A DNA stretch of 55,065 nucleotides from Verrucomicrobiota bacterium (GCA_016871515.1 VHDE01000030.1:1-55065); one strand, 5' to 3'. Positions 17,037 through 27,113 are shown, counted from the first letter of the stretch. Notes: generated by a model from the letters alone, not told the origin. Numbers and translations are program-made.

Positions 17037-17645
17037 ATGGGGATCGCGCAATCAGTGCATAAACTGACAGAAGCCGAGTATCTCGAGATCGAACGCAAAT
17101 CTGAATTTAAGAGCGAATTCTTCGACGGCGAGATGTTCGCGATGGCGGGTGGTTCGCCAAACCACAGGCTGATTGCCTCAAATGTGCTCGGCGAATTGCG
17201 GGCACGACTCAAAGGGGGACGCTGGGTTGTTTACAATAGCGATTTGCGCGTGAAGATCGAAACGACCGGGCTATTTACATACCCAGACCTTTCGGTTGTC
17301 TGTGGACAGCGACTTTTTTTTGACAAGGATTCCCTCCTGAATCCGACCTTAGTTGCCGAAGTGCTCTCGGATTCGACCGAGGCCTATGACCGAGGCGGCA
17401 AGTTCGCGCATTACCGGCAAATCGCGACCTTGCAGGAGTGTCTGCTGATTAGTCAAAAGGAGCCGCGGATCGAACAGTTCATCCGAAAGGCTGATGGCGC
17501 TTGGGAATTCCGCGAAGCGACAGGATTAGGCGGCCATCTAGAGCTGCCGTCACTGAAGGTGACCTTGGATCTTTCTGAGGCTTTCGCCAATGTTGAGTTT
17601 GTTCCAACTCCGATCCGTGCGGCGACACCGCCGCGTCGTTCCTAA
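17037..17645 (+). CDS. Uma2 family (DUF820) nuclease-like protein, copy 1
   Basis: 202 aa. It shows the PD-(D/E)xK-like pattern of the family: EFKSEFFDGEMFAMAGGS, then FTYPDLSVVCG and VAEVLSDSTEAYDRGGKFAHYR. Uma2 proteins are putative restriction-type endonucleases of unknown biological role, often in many copies. The next gene is a close tandem paralogue; both end in IRA(A/T)TPPR. Confidence 0.85.
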   Translation: MGIAQSVHKLTEAEYLEIERKSEFKSEFFDGEMFAMAGGSPNHRLIASNVLGELRARLKGGRWVVYNSDLRVKIETTGLFTYPDLSVVCGQRLFFDKDSLLNPTLVAEVLSDSTEAYDRGGKFAHYRQIATLQECLLISQKEPRIEQFIRKADGAWEFREATGLGGHLELPSLKVTLDLSEAFANVEFVPTPIRAATPPRRS

Positions 17646-17661
17646 AAGTTCTGGAAAAGAT

Positions 17662-18276
17662 ATGGCACTCGCAAAATCGCTCCATCGGTTGACCGACGGC
17701 GAATACCTCCAAATGGACCGCTTAGCGGAGTTTAAAAGCGAGTTCTTCGATGGCGAAATGTTTGCGATGTCGGGTGGCACAAGGTGGCATAGCCTAATCG
17801 GCGCTAACTTGGCGCGTGAGTTTGGGAACCGGTTAAAGGGGCACCGGTGTATTGCCTACAATTCCGAACTGCGTGTCAAGGTTGAGGCCACTGGGCTATA
17901 TACCTATCCAGATCTTTCGGTTGTCTGTGGACCGCCAGAGTTGTTGGACAACGAAATGGACACCTTGCTGAACCCCTCTTTAATCGCAGAAGTGCTCTCG
18001 GATTCGACGGAAGCGTACGATCGCGGAAAAAAGTTCGAACATTACCGCCAAATCGCCACACTGAACGAGTATCTGTTGGTGAGCCAGAAGGAGCCTCGCA
18101 TCGAGCAATTCATCCGCAAACCCGACGGTGTCTGGGAATTCCGGACAGCCGCAGGTTTGAGTGCGCGTCTGGAATTGCCAAGCTTGAGTATCGCGATCGA
18201 CCTGGCGGAGGTTTTCGCAAACGTCGAGTTTAGTCCTGCTCCGATTCGGGCAACAACACCTCCGCGCGTCTCCTGA
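17662..18276 (+). CDS. Uma2 family (DUF820) nuclease-like protein, copy 2
   Basis: 204 aa from ATG 17662; a longer in-frame extension would run into copy 1. It shares with copy 1 the EFKSEFFDGEMFAMSGG, YTYPDLSVVCG and EVLSDSTEAYDRGKKFEHYR segments and the QKEPRIEQFIRK stretch. The copies are 16 bp apart and clearly arose by tandem duplication, followed by divergence mainly in the N-terminal third. Putative catalytic residues are kept in both. Confidence 0.85.
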   Translation: MALAKSLHRLTDGEYLQMDRLAEFKSEFFDGEMFAMSGGTRWHSLIGANLAREFGNRLKGHRCIAYNSELRVKVEATGLYTYPDLSVVCGPPELLDNEMDTLLNPSLIAEVLSDSTEAYDRGKKFEHYRQIATLNEYLLVSQKEPRIEQFIRKPDGVWEFRTAAGLSARLELPSLSIAIDLAEVFANVEFSPAPIRATTPPRVS

Positions 18277-18287
18277 ACGGTTCGATA

Positions 18288-18965
18288 ATGGCTCGCGAGT
18301 CCTCCCAGGCAAAAACTGCGCGTGTCCGGGAAATCATCACCGGACTGAAAACGGCCTACCCTAATGCGCACTGCGAACTGAATTATTCAAATCCACTCGA
18401 ACTGCTGATCGCCACCATCCTCTCGGCGCAATGCACGGACAAGCAGGTCAATATCGTCACACGCGAACTGTTCCAGAAGTACCGCACGGCGGCGGACTAC
18501 GCGAACTCTGACTTGGCACAGTTGGAGCGCGATATTCAGCGTCTTGGTTTTTTTCGCAACAAAGCAAAGAACATCAAAGCCTGTTGCCAGAAATTAGTGG
18601 ACCGTCATGGCGGCGAAGTTCCGCGCACCATGGAACAACTGACCGAACTCAATGGCGTCGGACGCAAAACCGCCAATGTCGTTTTGGGCAATGCTTTCGA
18701 CATTCAAGAAGGTGTGGTCGTGGACACTCATGTGTCACGGCTCTCGCAACGTCTTGGCTTGACTAACCAGAGTGCGCCCGAGCGAATTGAGGAAGAACTG
18801 ATGAAACTGGCGCCGCGAGAGCAGTGGGCTTTGTTCAGCCACTGGCTGATCTGGCACGGGCGCCGTCGCTGTTTTGCGCGTAAACCCGATTGCCCGAGTT
18901 GCGAAATCCGGGCATTGTGTCCATCGCGTGACCAGTTTGGAACCGTCGCACCGAAGCCCAAGTAG
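18288..18965 (+). CDS. nth: Endonuclease III
   Basis: 225 aa. Helix-hairpin-helix with catalytic Lys is LTELNGVGRKTANVV, and the catalytic Asp is in VVVDTHVSRL. The C-terminal 4Fe-4S loop has the cysteine series in CFARKPDCPSCEIRALC. A bifunctional DNA glycosylase/AP lyase for oxidised pyrimidines. It starts 11 bp after the second Uma2 gene, which suggests co-transcription. Confidence 0.96.
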   Translation: MARESSQAKTARVREIITGLKTAYPNAHCELNYSNPLELLIATILSAQCTDKQVNIVTRELFQKYRTAADYANSDLAQLERDIQRLGFFRNKAKNIKACCQKLVDRHGGEVPRTMEQLTELNGVGRKTANVVLGNAFDIQEGVVVDTHVSRLSQRLGLTNQSAPERIEEELMKLAPREQWALFSHWLIWHGRRRCFARKPDCPSCEIRALCPSRDQFGTVAPKPK

Positions 18966-18987
18966 CTACTCCTCAGCTAAGACACTA

Positions 18988-19692
18988 ATGACGCCAACTT
19001 GGTTTCTATTGAATTCTGGCCCCAGCGAACCAGCGGCCAATATGGCTCTGGACGAGGCTCTGCTGGAGTTCGCAGCGCGAATTGGCGTTCCTGTGTTTCG
19101 CATTTACAGTTGGACCGAGCCGGCCGCGACGTTTGGCTATTTCCAACGGTATGCGGAAGTTTCAAGTTGGACGAATTTGCGGCCCTTGATACGGCGGCCG
19201 ACTGGAGGCGGCTTGGTGCCGCACGATGCCGATTGGACGTACAGCTTGATCTTTCCTCCGGGCCATCCGTGGCACGCGTTGAAAGCCACGGAAAGTTATC
19301 GTCGGGTGCATGAGTGGATTTGCCGCGCGTTGGGTCGCATTGGCGTGACAGCGGAATTGTCATCTTGCGACTCAAAGACAAAGCTTGGTCAATGTTTCGC
19401 TGGCGCGGAGAAATTCGATGTGGTGCGAAATCAAGCAAAGATTGCCGGCGCCGCTCAGCGTCGCAATCGCTTCGGGTTGCTCATCCAGGGTTCGGTGCAA
19501 GGCCAGGAGTTTGCCGGAGCGAGAGAGCTGTGGGCTGGCGGGATGTTGCGCAAAGCTCCATCGTCGGAACCAGTTCATTGGAAAATCCTTACTACTGGTA
19601 TAACGCTCGAATTAGACCAAGAAATAACGTGTCGTGCCGAGCAGTTGACTCTGGAGAAATACTCCCAAGCCTCCTATAACGAACGGCGCTAG
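18988..19692 (+). CDS. lipM: LipM-like octanoyltransferase / lipoate ligase family protein
   Basis: 234 aa from ATG 18988. The BPL/LplA/LipB fold is shown by MALDEALLEFA, RPTGGGLVPHDADWTYSL and the AKIAGAAQRRNRFGLLIQG lysine motif. A Cys in GQCFAGAEKFDVV sits where LipM has its acyl-thioester cysteine, which favours octanoyl transfer from ACP over ATP-dependent ligation. The C-terminus is short, with no separate accessory domain. Role: protein lipoylation. Confidence 0.8.
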   Translation: MTPTWFLLNSGPSEPAANMALDEALLEFAARIGVPVFRIYSWTEPAATFGYFQRYAEVSSWTNLRPLIRRPTGGGLVPHDADWTYSLIFPPGHPWHALKATESYRRVHEWICRALGRIGVTAELSSCDSKTKLGQCFAGAEKFDVVRNQAKIAGAAQRRNRFGLLIQGSVQGQEFAGARELWAGGMLRKAPSSEPVHWKILTTGITLELDQEITCRAEQLTLEKYSQASYNERR

Positions 19693-19765
19693 ACGGCCAA
19701 CTTTGATCCTCATGTTCCGGCAACTTTCCTCGTTGAACGGGTTATAATCCATGTAGTTTAGCATT

Positions 19766-21046
19766 ATGGCACAGTTCTCTTATCGAGCCCGGCGCAGATC
19801 GGGTGAAGTAGTAAACGGCGTGTTGGATGTTCCCGATCGCTCGGCGGCGCTCATGCAAATTGAACGGCTTGGGCTATTCCCTGTAGCGGTGGACGCCGCC
19901 AAGGGCGCGGGGCCCGGCAAACAGGAGGCCGCGGGGGAACGCAGACTTGCGCCGCGAATCATGATGCCGCAAGCAGTGCGCGATTTCTTGCAGCGGCAAC
20001 GAAAGCCGAAGCTTCAGGAATTAGCGACGTTTACCCAGCAGCTTTCGAATCTGCTCCAGTCCGGCATGCCCTTGACCGTGGCTCTCAACAGCATGACGCA
20101 TCTCGAGTCGAAAGGGATTTCTGCCGACGTAAGCAAGCAGCTCAAACAGGATGTCATGGAGGGCCGGAGCCTTTCGGATGCGATGGCCAAACAGCCGGTC
20201 GTTTTCTCCGATCTCTATGTGAATATGGTTCGAGCCGGCGAACAAAGCGGAGCTCTGGTGGAAGTGTTGCAGCGGTTGTCCCAGCATTACGAGCGGTTCG
20301 CGGAAGTGCAGCAGAAATTTGTATCCGCCTTGGTTTATCCAGCCGTGGTGGCTTGTGTCGGGTTGGTGATCATCATCTTTTTCATGACTTACATGCTGCC
20401 GAAGTTCCTGTCGATCTTCCAAGGGATGAATGTCGCCTTGCCGTTTGCGACTCAGGTCCTCGTCAACATCAGCGACTTTTTCAGCAACCCGGCCTACTTG
20501 TTGATTATGGCTTTGTCCGTCGTAGCGGTTGCCATTCTGTATGTCCGCTATAAGTCCACTGATGCCGGCCGGCGTGCGATTGACGGTTGGAAGATGAAAG
20601 CGCCGGTCGTGGGAAAAGTGGTCAAGCTCAACTTGTACGGACAGTTCGCGCGCACGCTCGCCACTTTGTTGGAAAATGGAGTTCCGGTCCTCAGCGCATT
20701 GAAGATCACTGAACAGATCATTCCAAATCGGATATTCAAAGAAGCCATCGCCAAAACACGCGAAGATGTGACAGACGGCAAAACCATCGCGCAACCGTTG
20801 GCGCGCAGCAAAATTTTTCCGCAACTCATGATCGACCTTTTGAAGATTGGCGAAGAGACGGGCGATGTTCCGGGAGCTTTGAAGAATGTGGCGAATACAT
20901 ACGAGAACGAATTGAGCATCGCATTGCGCGTGATGACCAATCTGATTGAGCCGGCCATGATTATTGTCATGGCGCTGTTTGTTGGGTTTCTGCTGTTCAG
21001 CGTGCTTTCAGCGATGTTCGCCGTGACGGCTAATATTGCCCGTTAA
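19766..21046 (+). CDS. gspF: Type II secretion / type IV pilus inner-membrane platform protein
   Basis: 426 aa. MAQFSYRARRRSGEVVNGVLD opens the protein, and two T2SSF domains occupy about 88-212 and 290-412 (LATFTQQLSNLLQSGMPL; RTLATLLENGVPVLSALK). Three membrane helices are visible. It is the platform that couples the secretion ATPase to pseudopilus assembly. It heads gspF-H-I-J-K; the ATPase, secretin, major pseudopilin and GspL/M are not in the window. Confidence 0.93.
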   Translation: MAQFSYRARRRSGEVVNGVLDVPDRSAALMQIERLGLFPVAVDAAKGAGPGKQEAAGERRLAPRIMMPQAVRDFLQRQRKPKLQELATFTQQLSNLLQSGMPLTVALNSMTHLESKGISADVSKQLKQDVMEGRSLSDAMAKQPVVFSDLYVNMVRAGEQSGALVEVLQRLSQHYERFAEVQQKFVSALVYPAVVACVGLVIIIFFMTYMLPKFLSIFQGMNVALPFATQVLVNISDFFSNPAYLLIMALSVVAVAILYVRYKSTDAGRRAIDGWKMKAPVVGKVVKLNLYGQFARTLATLLENGVPVLSALKITEQIIPNRIFKEAIAKTREDVTDGKTIAQPLARSKIFPQLMIDLLKIGEETGDVPGALKNVANTYENELSIALRVMTNLIEPAMIIVMALFVGFLLFSVLSAMFAVTANIAR

Positions 21047-21067
21047 TGAGATTAGCATTGAAATCTC

Positions 21068-21158
21068 GATACTGGATGCTGGGGACGCGCTGGTCCCGCA
21101 AGGATTGCAGCGTCTCGCGCAGGTTGTGTCCAAACTCCAGCGTCCAGCATCCAGTATC
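21068..21158. repeat. Inverted repeat between gspF and gspH
   Basis: Perfect 15-bp arms GATACTGGATGCTGG (21068-21082) and its complement (21144-21158). A GACGCGC / GCGTCTCGCGC-type inner pairing makes a longer imperfect palindrome. It fills the only gap in the gsp cluster and could act as an attenuator or mRNA stabiliser between gspF and the pseudopilin genes; that role is inferred only. Confidence 0.7.
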
Positions 21159-21165
21159 TGGTATC

Positions 21166-21690
21166 ATGCTTGCGCGCCGGCAGGCTTTCACTCTTATCGA
21201 ACTGATGATCGTCATCAGCATCATGGCGATCGTTATGGCTGGCGGAATCCCAGCGTTCCTGAAGGCTCTGCAGAAGGATAAGCTGAGGAAAGCCGTTGCG
21301 GATTTGGTAGAAGGATGCAGCTACGCGCGCGCGCAGGCGATTCTGCGAGGTGTGCCGATGGAATTCGTCATTCGCGCGGAAGATGGCCAGCTTATGGTCC
21401 AGCAAGCGCGGAGTGAAACGAGTGATTCTGCTTCCGGCGCGGAACCGCAAAACATTCGAAGCGCGGGCTTGGATTCTTCCACTTTCAGCGCACGCCTGCA
21501 TGACGACGTTGCGGTCAGATTTCTCGACGTGAATTTTCAAGATCATATGCAATCACCGGAAGCGCGGGTCCGCTTTTTCCCGAACGGGACGAGCGATGAG
21601 TTTACGATCGTGGTTTTTTCGGAAGAGGGAGAACGAAAGATCAGTTTGGATCTTGTCACGGGGCTGGCGGATGTGGAGGTGCTGCGATGA
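21166..21690 (+). CDS. gspH: Minor pseudopilin, GspH-like
   Basis: 174 aa from ATG 21166. A short leader MLARRQA is followed by FTLIELMIVISIMAIVMAG, the type IV pilin N-helix with Glu5. The C-terminal part (VRFFPNGTSDEFTIVVF and SLDLVTGLADVEV) has the beta pattern of GspH. Residue -1 before the processed Phe is Ala rather than the usual Gly. Overlaps the next gene by ATGA. Confidence 0.85.
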   Translation: MLARRQAFTLIELMIVISIMAIVMAGGIPAFLKALQKDKLRKAVADLVEGCSYARAQAILRGVPMEFVIRAEDGQLMVQQARSETSDSASGAEPQNIRSAGLDSSTFSARLHDDVAVRFLDVNFQDHMQSPEARVRFFPNGTSDEFTIVVFSEEGERKISLDLVTGLADVEVLR

Positions 21691-22157
21691 AACTGCAGCC
21701 AGAACCTGAAACTGGAGATATGAAGTCAGCAGTCAGACCCCCGCTTTCGGGCGGCCGATATGCTCTCTCGGCGTTTACTTTGCTCGAGGTGATGATTGCG
21801 ATGGCTCTCTTCTTCATGGCGATATTTGCGATTCTCGATTTGACCTCCCGGAGCTTGGCGGCGGCGCGCGGATTGCAACGCGCAAACATCGACGTCACCA
21901 GCATGGCGACCGGTTTGATGCTCACAAATCGAATTGAGGAGGGAACTTTGCCCGCGGAGATCGCGGCGCAATTCGAGGACCTGAACCCGGGCTATACGTG
22001 CACTGGAAATATTTACGAAGTCTCAAGCAACGGACTTTTTCAGGTCGATTTCGAAGTTTATGGAGTCAAGGGCAAGAAGGTCGTCGCGTCGACGATGAGC
22101 ATTCTATTGTTCCGGCCTGAATCTGCTCAATCTGTTAGGAACAAGATACGGAGATGA
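21687..22157 (+). CDS. gspI: Minor pseudopilin, GspI-like
   Basis: 156 aa. The start at 21687 has a good GGAGG site 7 bp upstream and overlaps the gspH stop; a second ATG at 21720 is possible. A long leader (29 residues) ends RYALSA before FTLLEVMIAMALFFMAIF, the pilin helix with Glu5. Again Ala takes the -1 position. The order after gspH and before gspJ fits GspI, though sequence alone does not separate the minor pseudopilins firmly. Confidence 0.8.
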   Translation: MKLQPEPETGDMKSAVRPPLSGGRYALSAFTLLEVMIAMALFFMAIFAILDLTSRSLAAARGLQRANIDVTSMATGLMLTNRIEEGTLPAEIAAQFEDLNPGYTCTGNIYEVSSNGLFQVDFEVYGVKGKKVVASTMSILLFRPESAQSVRNKIRR

Positions 22158-23065
22158 AAATCGGCGCAATCTTTTCCATGAACCTGGCAGGACAGCGCGT
22201 CTCGCCCGTCTCATTCTGTTTTGGTGTACGCAAATGCTGGACAGGCGGGACGCCTATCCTGCCGCGCAAGTTCATCGGGAGGGCTGCGTTTACGTTGATT
22301 GAAATCATGATCGCGATTGCGATCTTTGGAGTGGTGTTGATCGCGATCTATTCCAGTTGGTCGGCTATTCTGCGTGGAGCGAATGCGGGAAAGAAAGCCG
22401 CGGCTGAAGCCCAGCGAACGCGCATGGCGCTGCGGTCGATCTCGGAAGCCCTGGCCTCTGCCCAATTATTTGCAGCGAACATCAAGCACTATTCGTTTAT
22501 CGCCGACACGAGTGGCGATTTCGGGGAGTTGAGCTTTGTCGCTCGTTTGCCCGCCTCGTTTCCAGGGAGCGGAATGTTCGGTGACCAGACGGTGCGCAGG
22601 GTGACGTTCGCGGTTGATCCGCAGAATCGGTTGCTGCTGATGCAGAGTCCCTTGTTGGAGCCAGTGGATCGCGACTCTCCGCCTTACACGATTGTTCTCG
22701 CTCCGAACGTCAGTCTGTTTCAGATCGAGTTTCTGGAGACAAATAAATTTGAGTGGATCTCTGAATGGCCTTTCACAAATCAGTTGCCGAAGGTCGTACG
22801 CGTGGCTCTCGGATTTGGCGAAAAGGGCCGGCGTCTAACAAGGGAAGATATGGCAGTGCAAACGATGTATCTCAGTTCGCTGGCGATTCCGCGAGATTTG
22901 CAAGTGTCAGCTCTGCGCGGCCGGGCGCTTCCTCCGACGGGACCTCGAACGGGAGTTCCACAAAACGATCCAGCTCAAGTTCCGCAGCCTAACCCGCGCG
23001 GCGGCGCCGGAGGCAGGGACATCATGCGTCGGCCAGGGATGGTTGATCCGAGAGGTGGACGATGA
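22154..23065 (+). CDS. gspJ: Minor pseudopilin, GspJ-like, with repeat-derived leader
   Basis: 303 aa, overlapping gspI and gspK by ATGA at both ends. The pilin helix is FTLIEIMIAIAIFGVVLIAIY (Glu5 present), but it begins only at about residue 49. The preceding residues are encoded by a palindromic repeat also found in the 14163-15698 gene. The GspJ body (ALRSISEALASAQLF, VRRVTFAVDPQNRLLL) is followed by a Pro/Arg/Gly-rich tail. The -1 residue is Ala (GRAA before FTLIE). An internal in-frame ATG at 22178 would still include most of the repeat. Confidence 0.8.
   Translation: MKIGAIFSMNLAGQRVSPVSFCFGVRKCWTGGTPILPRKFIGRAAFTLIEIMIAIAIFGVVLIAIYSSWSAILRGANAGKKAAAEAQRTRMALRSISEALASAQLFAANIKHYSFIADTSGDFGELSFVARLPASFPGSGMFGDQTVRRVTFAVDPQNRLLLMQSPLLEPVDRDSPPYTIVLAPNVSLFQIEFLETNKFEWISEWPFTNQLPKVVRVALGFGEKGRRLTREDMAVQTMYLSSLAIPRDLQVSALRGRALPPTGPRTGVPQNDPAQVPQPNPRGGAGGRDIMRRPGMVDPRGGR
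22184..22280. repeat. Palindromic repeat inside the gspJ start
   Basis: Left arm near 22186-22212 (GGCAGGACAGCGCG and on) and right arm near 22238-22264 (GACAGGCGGGACGCC and on) are imperfect complements. The right part CTGGACAGGCGGGACG then TCCTGCC...AGTTCATCGG matches 14234-14275 closely. Translated into the GspJ leader. Confidence 0.75.
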
Positions 23066-24138
23066 CAATAAAGGTTCATTCTGCTCCCCGCGGTTTTGCT
23101 TTGGTCGTGGTGATGATCGTGATTTTCGTTCTCGGCATTTTGGCGGGAGGTTTTGCCTACTCGATGCGCGTGGAAACTAAGTTGGCCAGGAACACGAGTT
23201 TCGAAGGCGACTTGGAATGGCTCGGCCGATCGGGAGTCGAGTTTGCACGTTATATTCTCGTGCAACACTTGAACGTGATCAACGAGCAGTGGGACTCGCT
23301 CAATCAAAAGTGGGCCGGTGGACCAATGGGAACCAACGAAGTGCTTGAGGCAATTTCGCTCGAAAACAATGAATTGGGCGCCGGAGTTTTTTCGGTCAAA
23401 ATCATCGATCTAGAGCGCAAGTTTAACATTAACCTGATTAACGACGTGAATGTGCATGTCCTAAAGCACGCGCTTGGTCTTGTTGGGATTGATCCATCCG
23501 ATTCCTCGCCGATCACCGATTCATTCCTCGACTGGATCGATCCTAATGATGACGCGCATTTGAGCGGGACGGAGAGTCGTGATTATCTGGGCAATCCCAA
23601 TCCTGGATACTCTCCTTATCTGGCCAAGAATGGTCCGATCGATAACCTCGCTGAACTACTGCTAATTCGTGGGATTACTCCAGAGATGTATTGGGGACCC
23701 TCGGGGCGATATCGTGTGTTGAGGTATGGGCCGAGCAGTTCGGAACAGCCCTCAGCGGCTGGTTTGGTAGATCTTTTTACAGCACTTTCGAGCGGCCCGA
23801 TAAACATCAACACGGCGTCTGCGCAAGTGCTGCAGCTCATTCCTGGCCTGGACCCGGGATTGGCCCAAGGCATCATCACGACGCGGGCGGGCTGGGATGG
23901 AGTTGATGGAACCGAAGATGATGTTCCCTTTCGCTCGATTGGAGAGCTGATCAACGTGCCGGGAATGCCTCCCCAGCTTTTATCGCTGCTCCAAGGAACG
24001 TTCCAAACTCGGAGCTATACTTTTGAAGTTCACGTCGAGGCGAAGATCAACCAGTACAAGCGAGAGTTCGTGGCGTTGGTTCGCCGTAATCCGGCAAATC
24101 CACGCGACGTTCAGACGCTTTTCTTCAATTGGAAATAG
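23062..24138 (+). CDS. gspK: Type II secretion tip pseudopilin GspK
   Basis: 358 aa. The leader ends APRG before FALVVVMIVIFVLGILAGGFAYSM, a pilin-like helix without Glu5, as is usual for GspK. A large globular part follows, with DSFLDWIDPNDDAHLSG (calcium-site-like Asp cluster) and a helix-hairpin-helix-like INTASAQVLQLIPGLD. Fits GspK, which caps the H-I-J tip. Last of the gsp genes here. Confidence 0.88.
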   Translation: MTIKVHSAPRGFALVVVMIVIFVLGILAGGFAYSMRVETKLARNTSFEGDLEWLGRSGVEFARYILVQHLNVINEQWDSLNQKWAGGPMGTNEVLEAISLENNELGAGVFSVKIIDLERKFNINLINDVNVHVLKHALGLVGIDPSDSSPITDSFLDWIDPNDDAHLSGTESRDYLGNPNPGYSPYLAKNGPIDNLAELLLIRGITPEMYWGPSGRYRVLRYGPSSSEQPSAAGLVDLFTALSSGPININTASAQVLQLIPGLDPGLAQGIITTRAGWDGVDGTEDDVPFRSIGELINVPGMPPQLLSLLQGTFQTRSYTFEVHVEAKINQYKREFVALVRRNPANPRDVQTLFFNWK

Positions 24139-24197
24139 CTCGTCGTAGTGAGCGCTGCTGATCGATTTCACCAGGGTAAATATCCACTCCGAATTCT

Positions 24198-24902
24198 GTG
24201 GGCAGAATAATCTTCGTAACAGGCACTGACACTGGCGCTGGCAAAACTCTGCTAACAGTTTTGCTTTTGACGCACCTTCGGCGAACGGGCAAAGCGGCGC
24301 GCGCGATGAAACCATTTTGCTCCGGGGCATTGTCGGACGTGGAGTTGATCGACAAGGCGCAGGATGGAGAGCTATCGAGATCTCTCATCAATCCATTTCA
24401 TTTTGTCCAACCAGTGGCGCCATTAGTCGCTGCCAGAAAGGCTGGGCGCCGGATTGAGTTGAGCGAAGTGTTGGAGCGAATTCGGATTGTTGAATCGCGG
24501 TGCGAAGTGTTGCTAATCGAAGGTGCGGGAGGATTGTTGGCGCCGTTAGGGGAGGGCTATAGCGCGGCCGACATGATTGATGCTCTCGGTTGTCCGGTAG
24601 TGGTTGTGGCCCGGAACAAGCTGGGAGTAATCAATCATGTGCTGCTTACCGCAGAAGCATTACGACGTGCGAGAGCGAATGGGATTAAGGTGGTTTTGAT
24701 GGACGCCGCCAGAACCAGTTTGGCCACGAGAACTAACCAATCGGTGTTGGCAGAGATATTGAATTCGATCGAGATTTTGCGGTTGCCTTACCTCGGAAGA
24801 AGCGTAACTGGAGGCAGCAAAGCTTCATTAAAAAGAATCGAAAAAAAAATTGAGAAAACACTTGCGCGAATCGCGGAGATGGATACCTTTCACACGCTTT
24901 AG
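24198..24902 (+). CDS. bioD: Dethiobiotin synthetase
   Basis: 234 aa with a GTG start at 24198. The P-loop is GTDTGAGKTLLT, followed by AMKPFCSGA and the EGAGGLLAPLGE motif. It makes dethiobiotin from diaminopelargonate, CO2 and ATP. Other bio genes are not in the window. It ends about 50 bp before the rRNA promoter. Confidence 0.92.
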   Translation: MGRIIFVTGTDTGAGKTLLTVLLLTHLRRTGKAARAMKPFCSGALSDVELIDKAQDGELSRSLINPFHFVQPVAPLVAARKAGRRIELSEVLERIRIVESRCEVLLIEGAGGLLAPLGEGYSAADMIDALGCPVVVVARNKLGVINHVLLTAEALRRARANGIKVVLMDAARTSLATRTNQSVLAEILNSIEILRLPYLGRSVTGGSKASLKRIEKKIEKTLARIAEMDTFHTL

Positions 24903-24951
24903 GGAAGCTCGGGCGGCAAGCAAAGCGACAGAAAAAAGCTATAAAAACCTG

Positions 24952-24979
24952 TTGACAGTTTGCTGAAAAAAACTAAGTT
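24952..24979 (+). promoter_or_regulatory. Candidate rRNA operon promoter
   Basis: A consensus -35 TTGACA (24952-24957) is 16 bp from TAAGTT (24974-24979), in an A-rich tract about 235 bp before 16S. The rest of 24903-25213 holds a boxA-like site and a small hairpin (CTCGAA-AACCA-TTCGAG, 25123-25139) and no gene. Confidence 0.55.
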
Positions 24980-25084
24980 ATCCGAGCTTTAATTAAAAGG
25001 TATCTGAGATGCCGGAAAGCAGAAGAACGGCACTCGGTTTTTTTGTCCCCTAGTGGGAACGATTTTGAGGTCAAATGACCTCAT

Positions 25085-25097
25085 TGCTCATTGAAAA
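25085..25097 (+). promoter_or_regulatory. boxA-like antitermination site, 16S leader
   Basis: TGCTCATTGAAAA resembles the NusB/S10 boxA element of rRNA leaders. Related copies lie at 26913, 27300 and 30364. Confidence 0.5.
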
Positions 25098-25213
25098 TTA
25101 AATTGTGCGATAAGTTAGAGCCCTCGAAAACCATTCGAGTTAGTTCGGATGGAATTTGAGTAATTTTAATCATCGTTAGGATTAATCACCTAACAAGAAC
25201 AAACTAACGTTTT

Positions 25214-26792
<1,579 letters not shown>

Positions 26793-26912
26793 CCACGTGA
26801 GCGGGGTAAAAACCGTTTCACTAGGTCGAGCCTATTGAATTTGAAATTTGAGTTTTCAGATTTGAAATTCGTAGGCGGCTCTACTATCGCACAATCTAGT
26901 TTTTAATGAGGC

Positions 26913-26926
26913 TGTTCTTTGGCAAA
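26913..26926 (+). promoter_or_regulatory. boxA-like site after 16S
   Basis: TGTTCTTTGGCAAA in the 16S-tRNA spacer, part of a series of four boxA-like sites in this operon. Confidence 0.45.
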
Positions 26927-26956
26927 GTGGAAGAGATCGGACTCGACTAGCCACTT

Positions 26957-27030
26957 TATGATTTACGATTTGTGATTTGCGGTGGTCGCGATCTTCGACG
27001 GAAATCATAGATCCCAAATCGTAAATCATA
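26957..27030. repeat. Perfect 16-bp inverted repeat in the rRNA spacer
   Basis: TATGATTTACGATTTG (26957-26972) pairs with 27015-27030 just upstream of tRNA-Ala. It may be a processing stem or a dispersed AT-rich repeat; related ATTTGAAATT repeats lie at 26838-26870 and 27119-27149. Confidence 0.7.
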
Positions 27031-27037
27031 ACGAGGC

Positions 27038-27113
27038 GGGGCTGTAGCTCAGTTGGTAGAGCGGTAGCTTTGCAAGCTATAGGTCAGGAGTTCGAATCTC
27101 CTCAGCTCCACCA
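27038..27113 (+). tRNA. tRNA-Ala (anticodon TGC)
   Basis: Cloverleaf with acceptor GGGGCTG/CAGCTCC, D-arm GCTC-GAGC, anticodon loop TTTGCAA and T-arm GGAGTTCGAATCTCC. The CCA end is encoded. Confidence 0.97.

Noticed and set aside
21687..21720. Alternative GspI start at 21720
   Set aside because: The ATG at 21687 has the better ribosome-binding site and the ATGA overlap with gspH; both leave the pilin helix intact.
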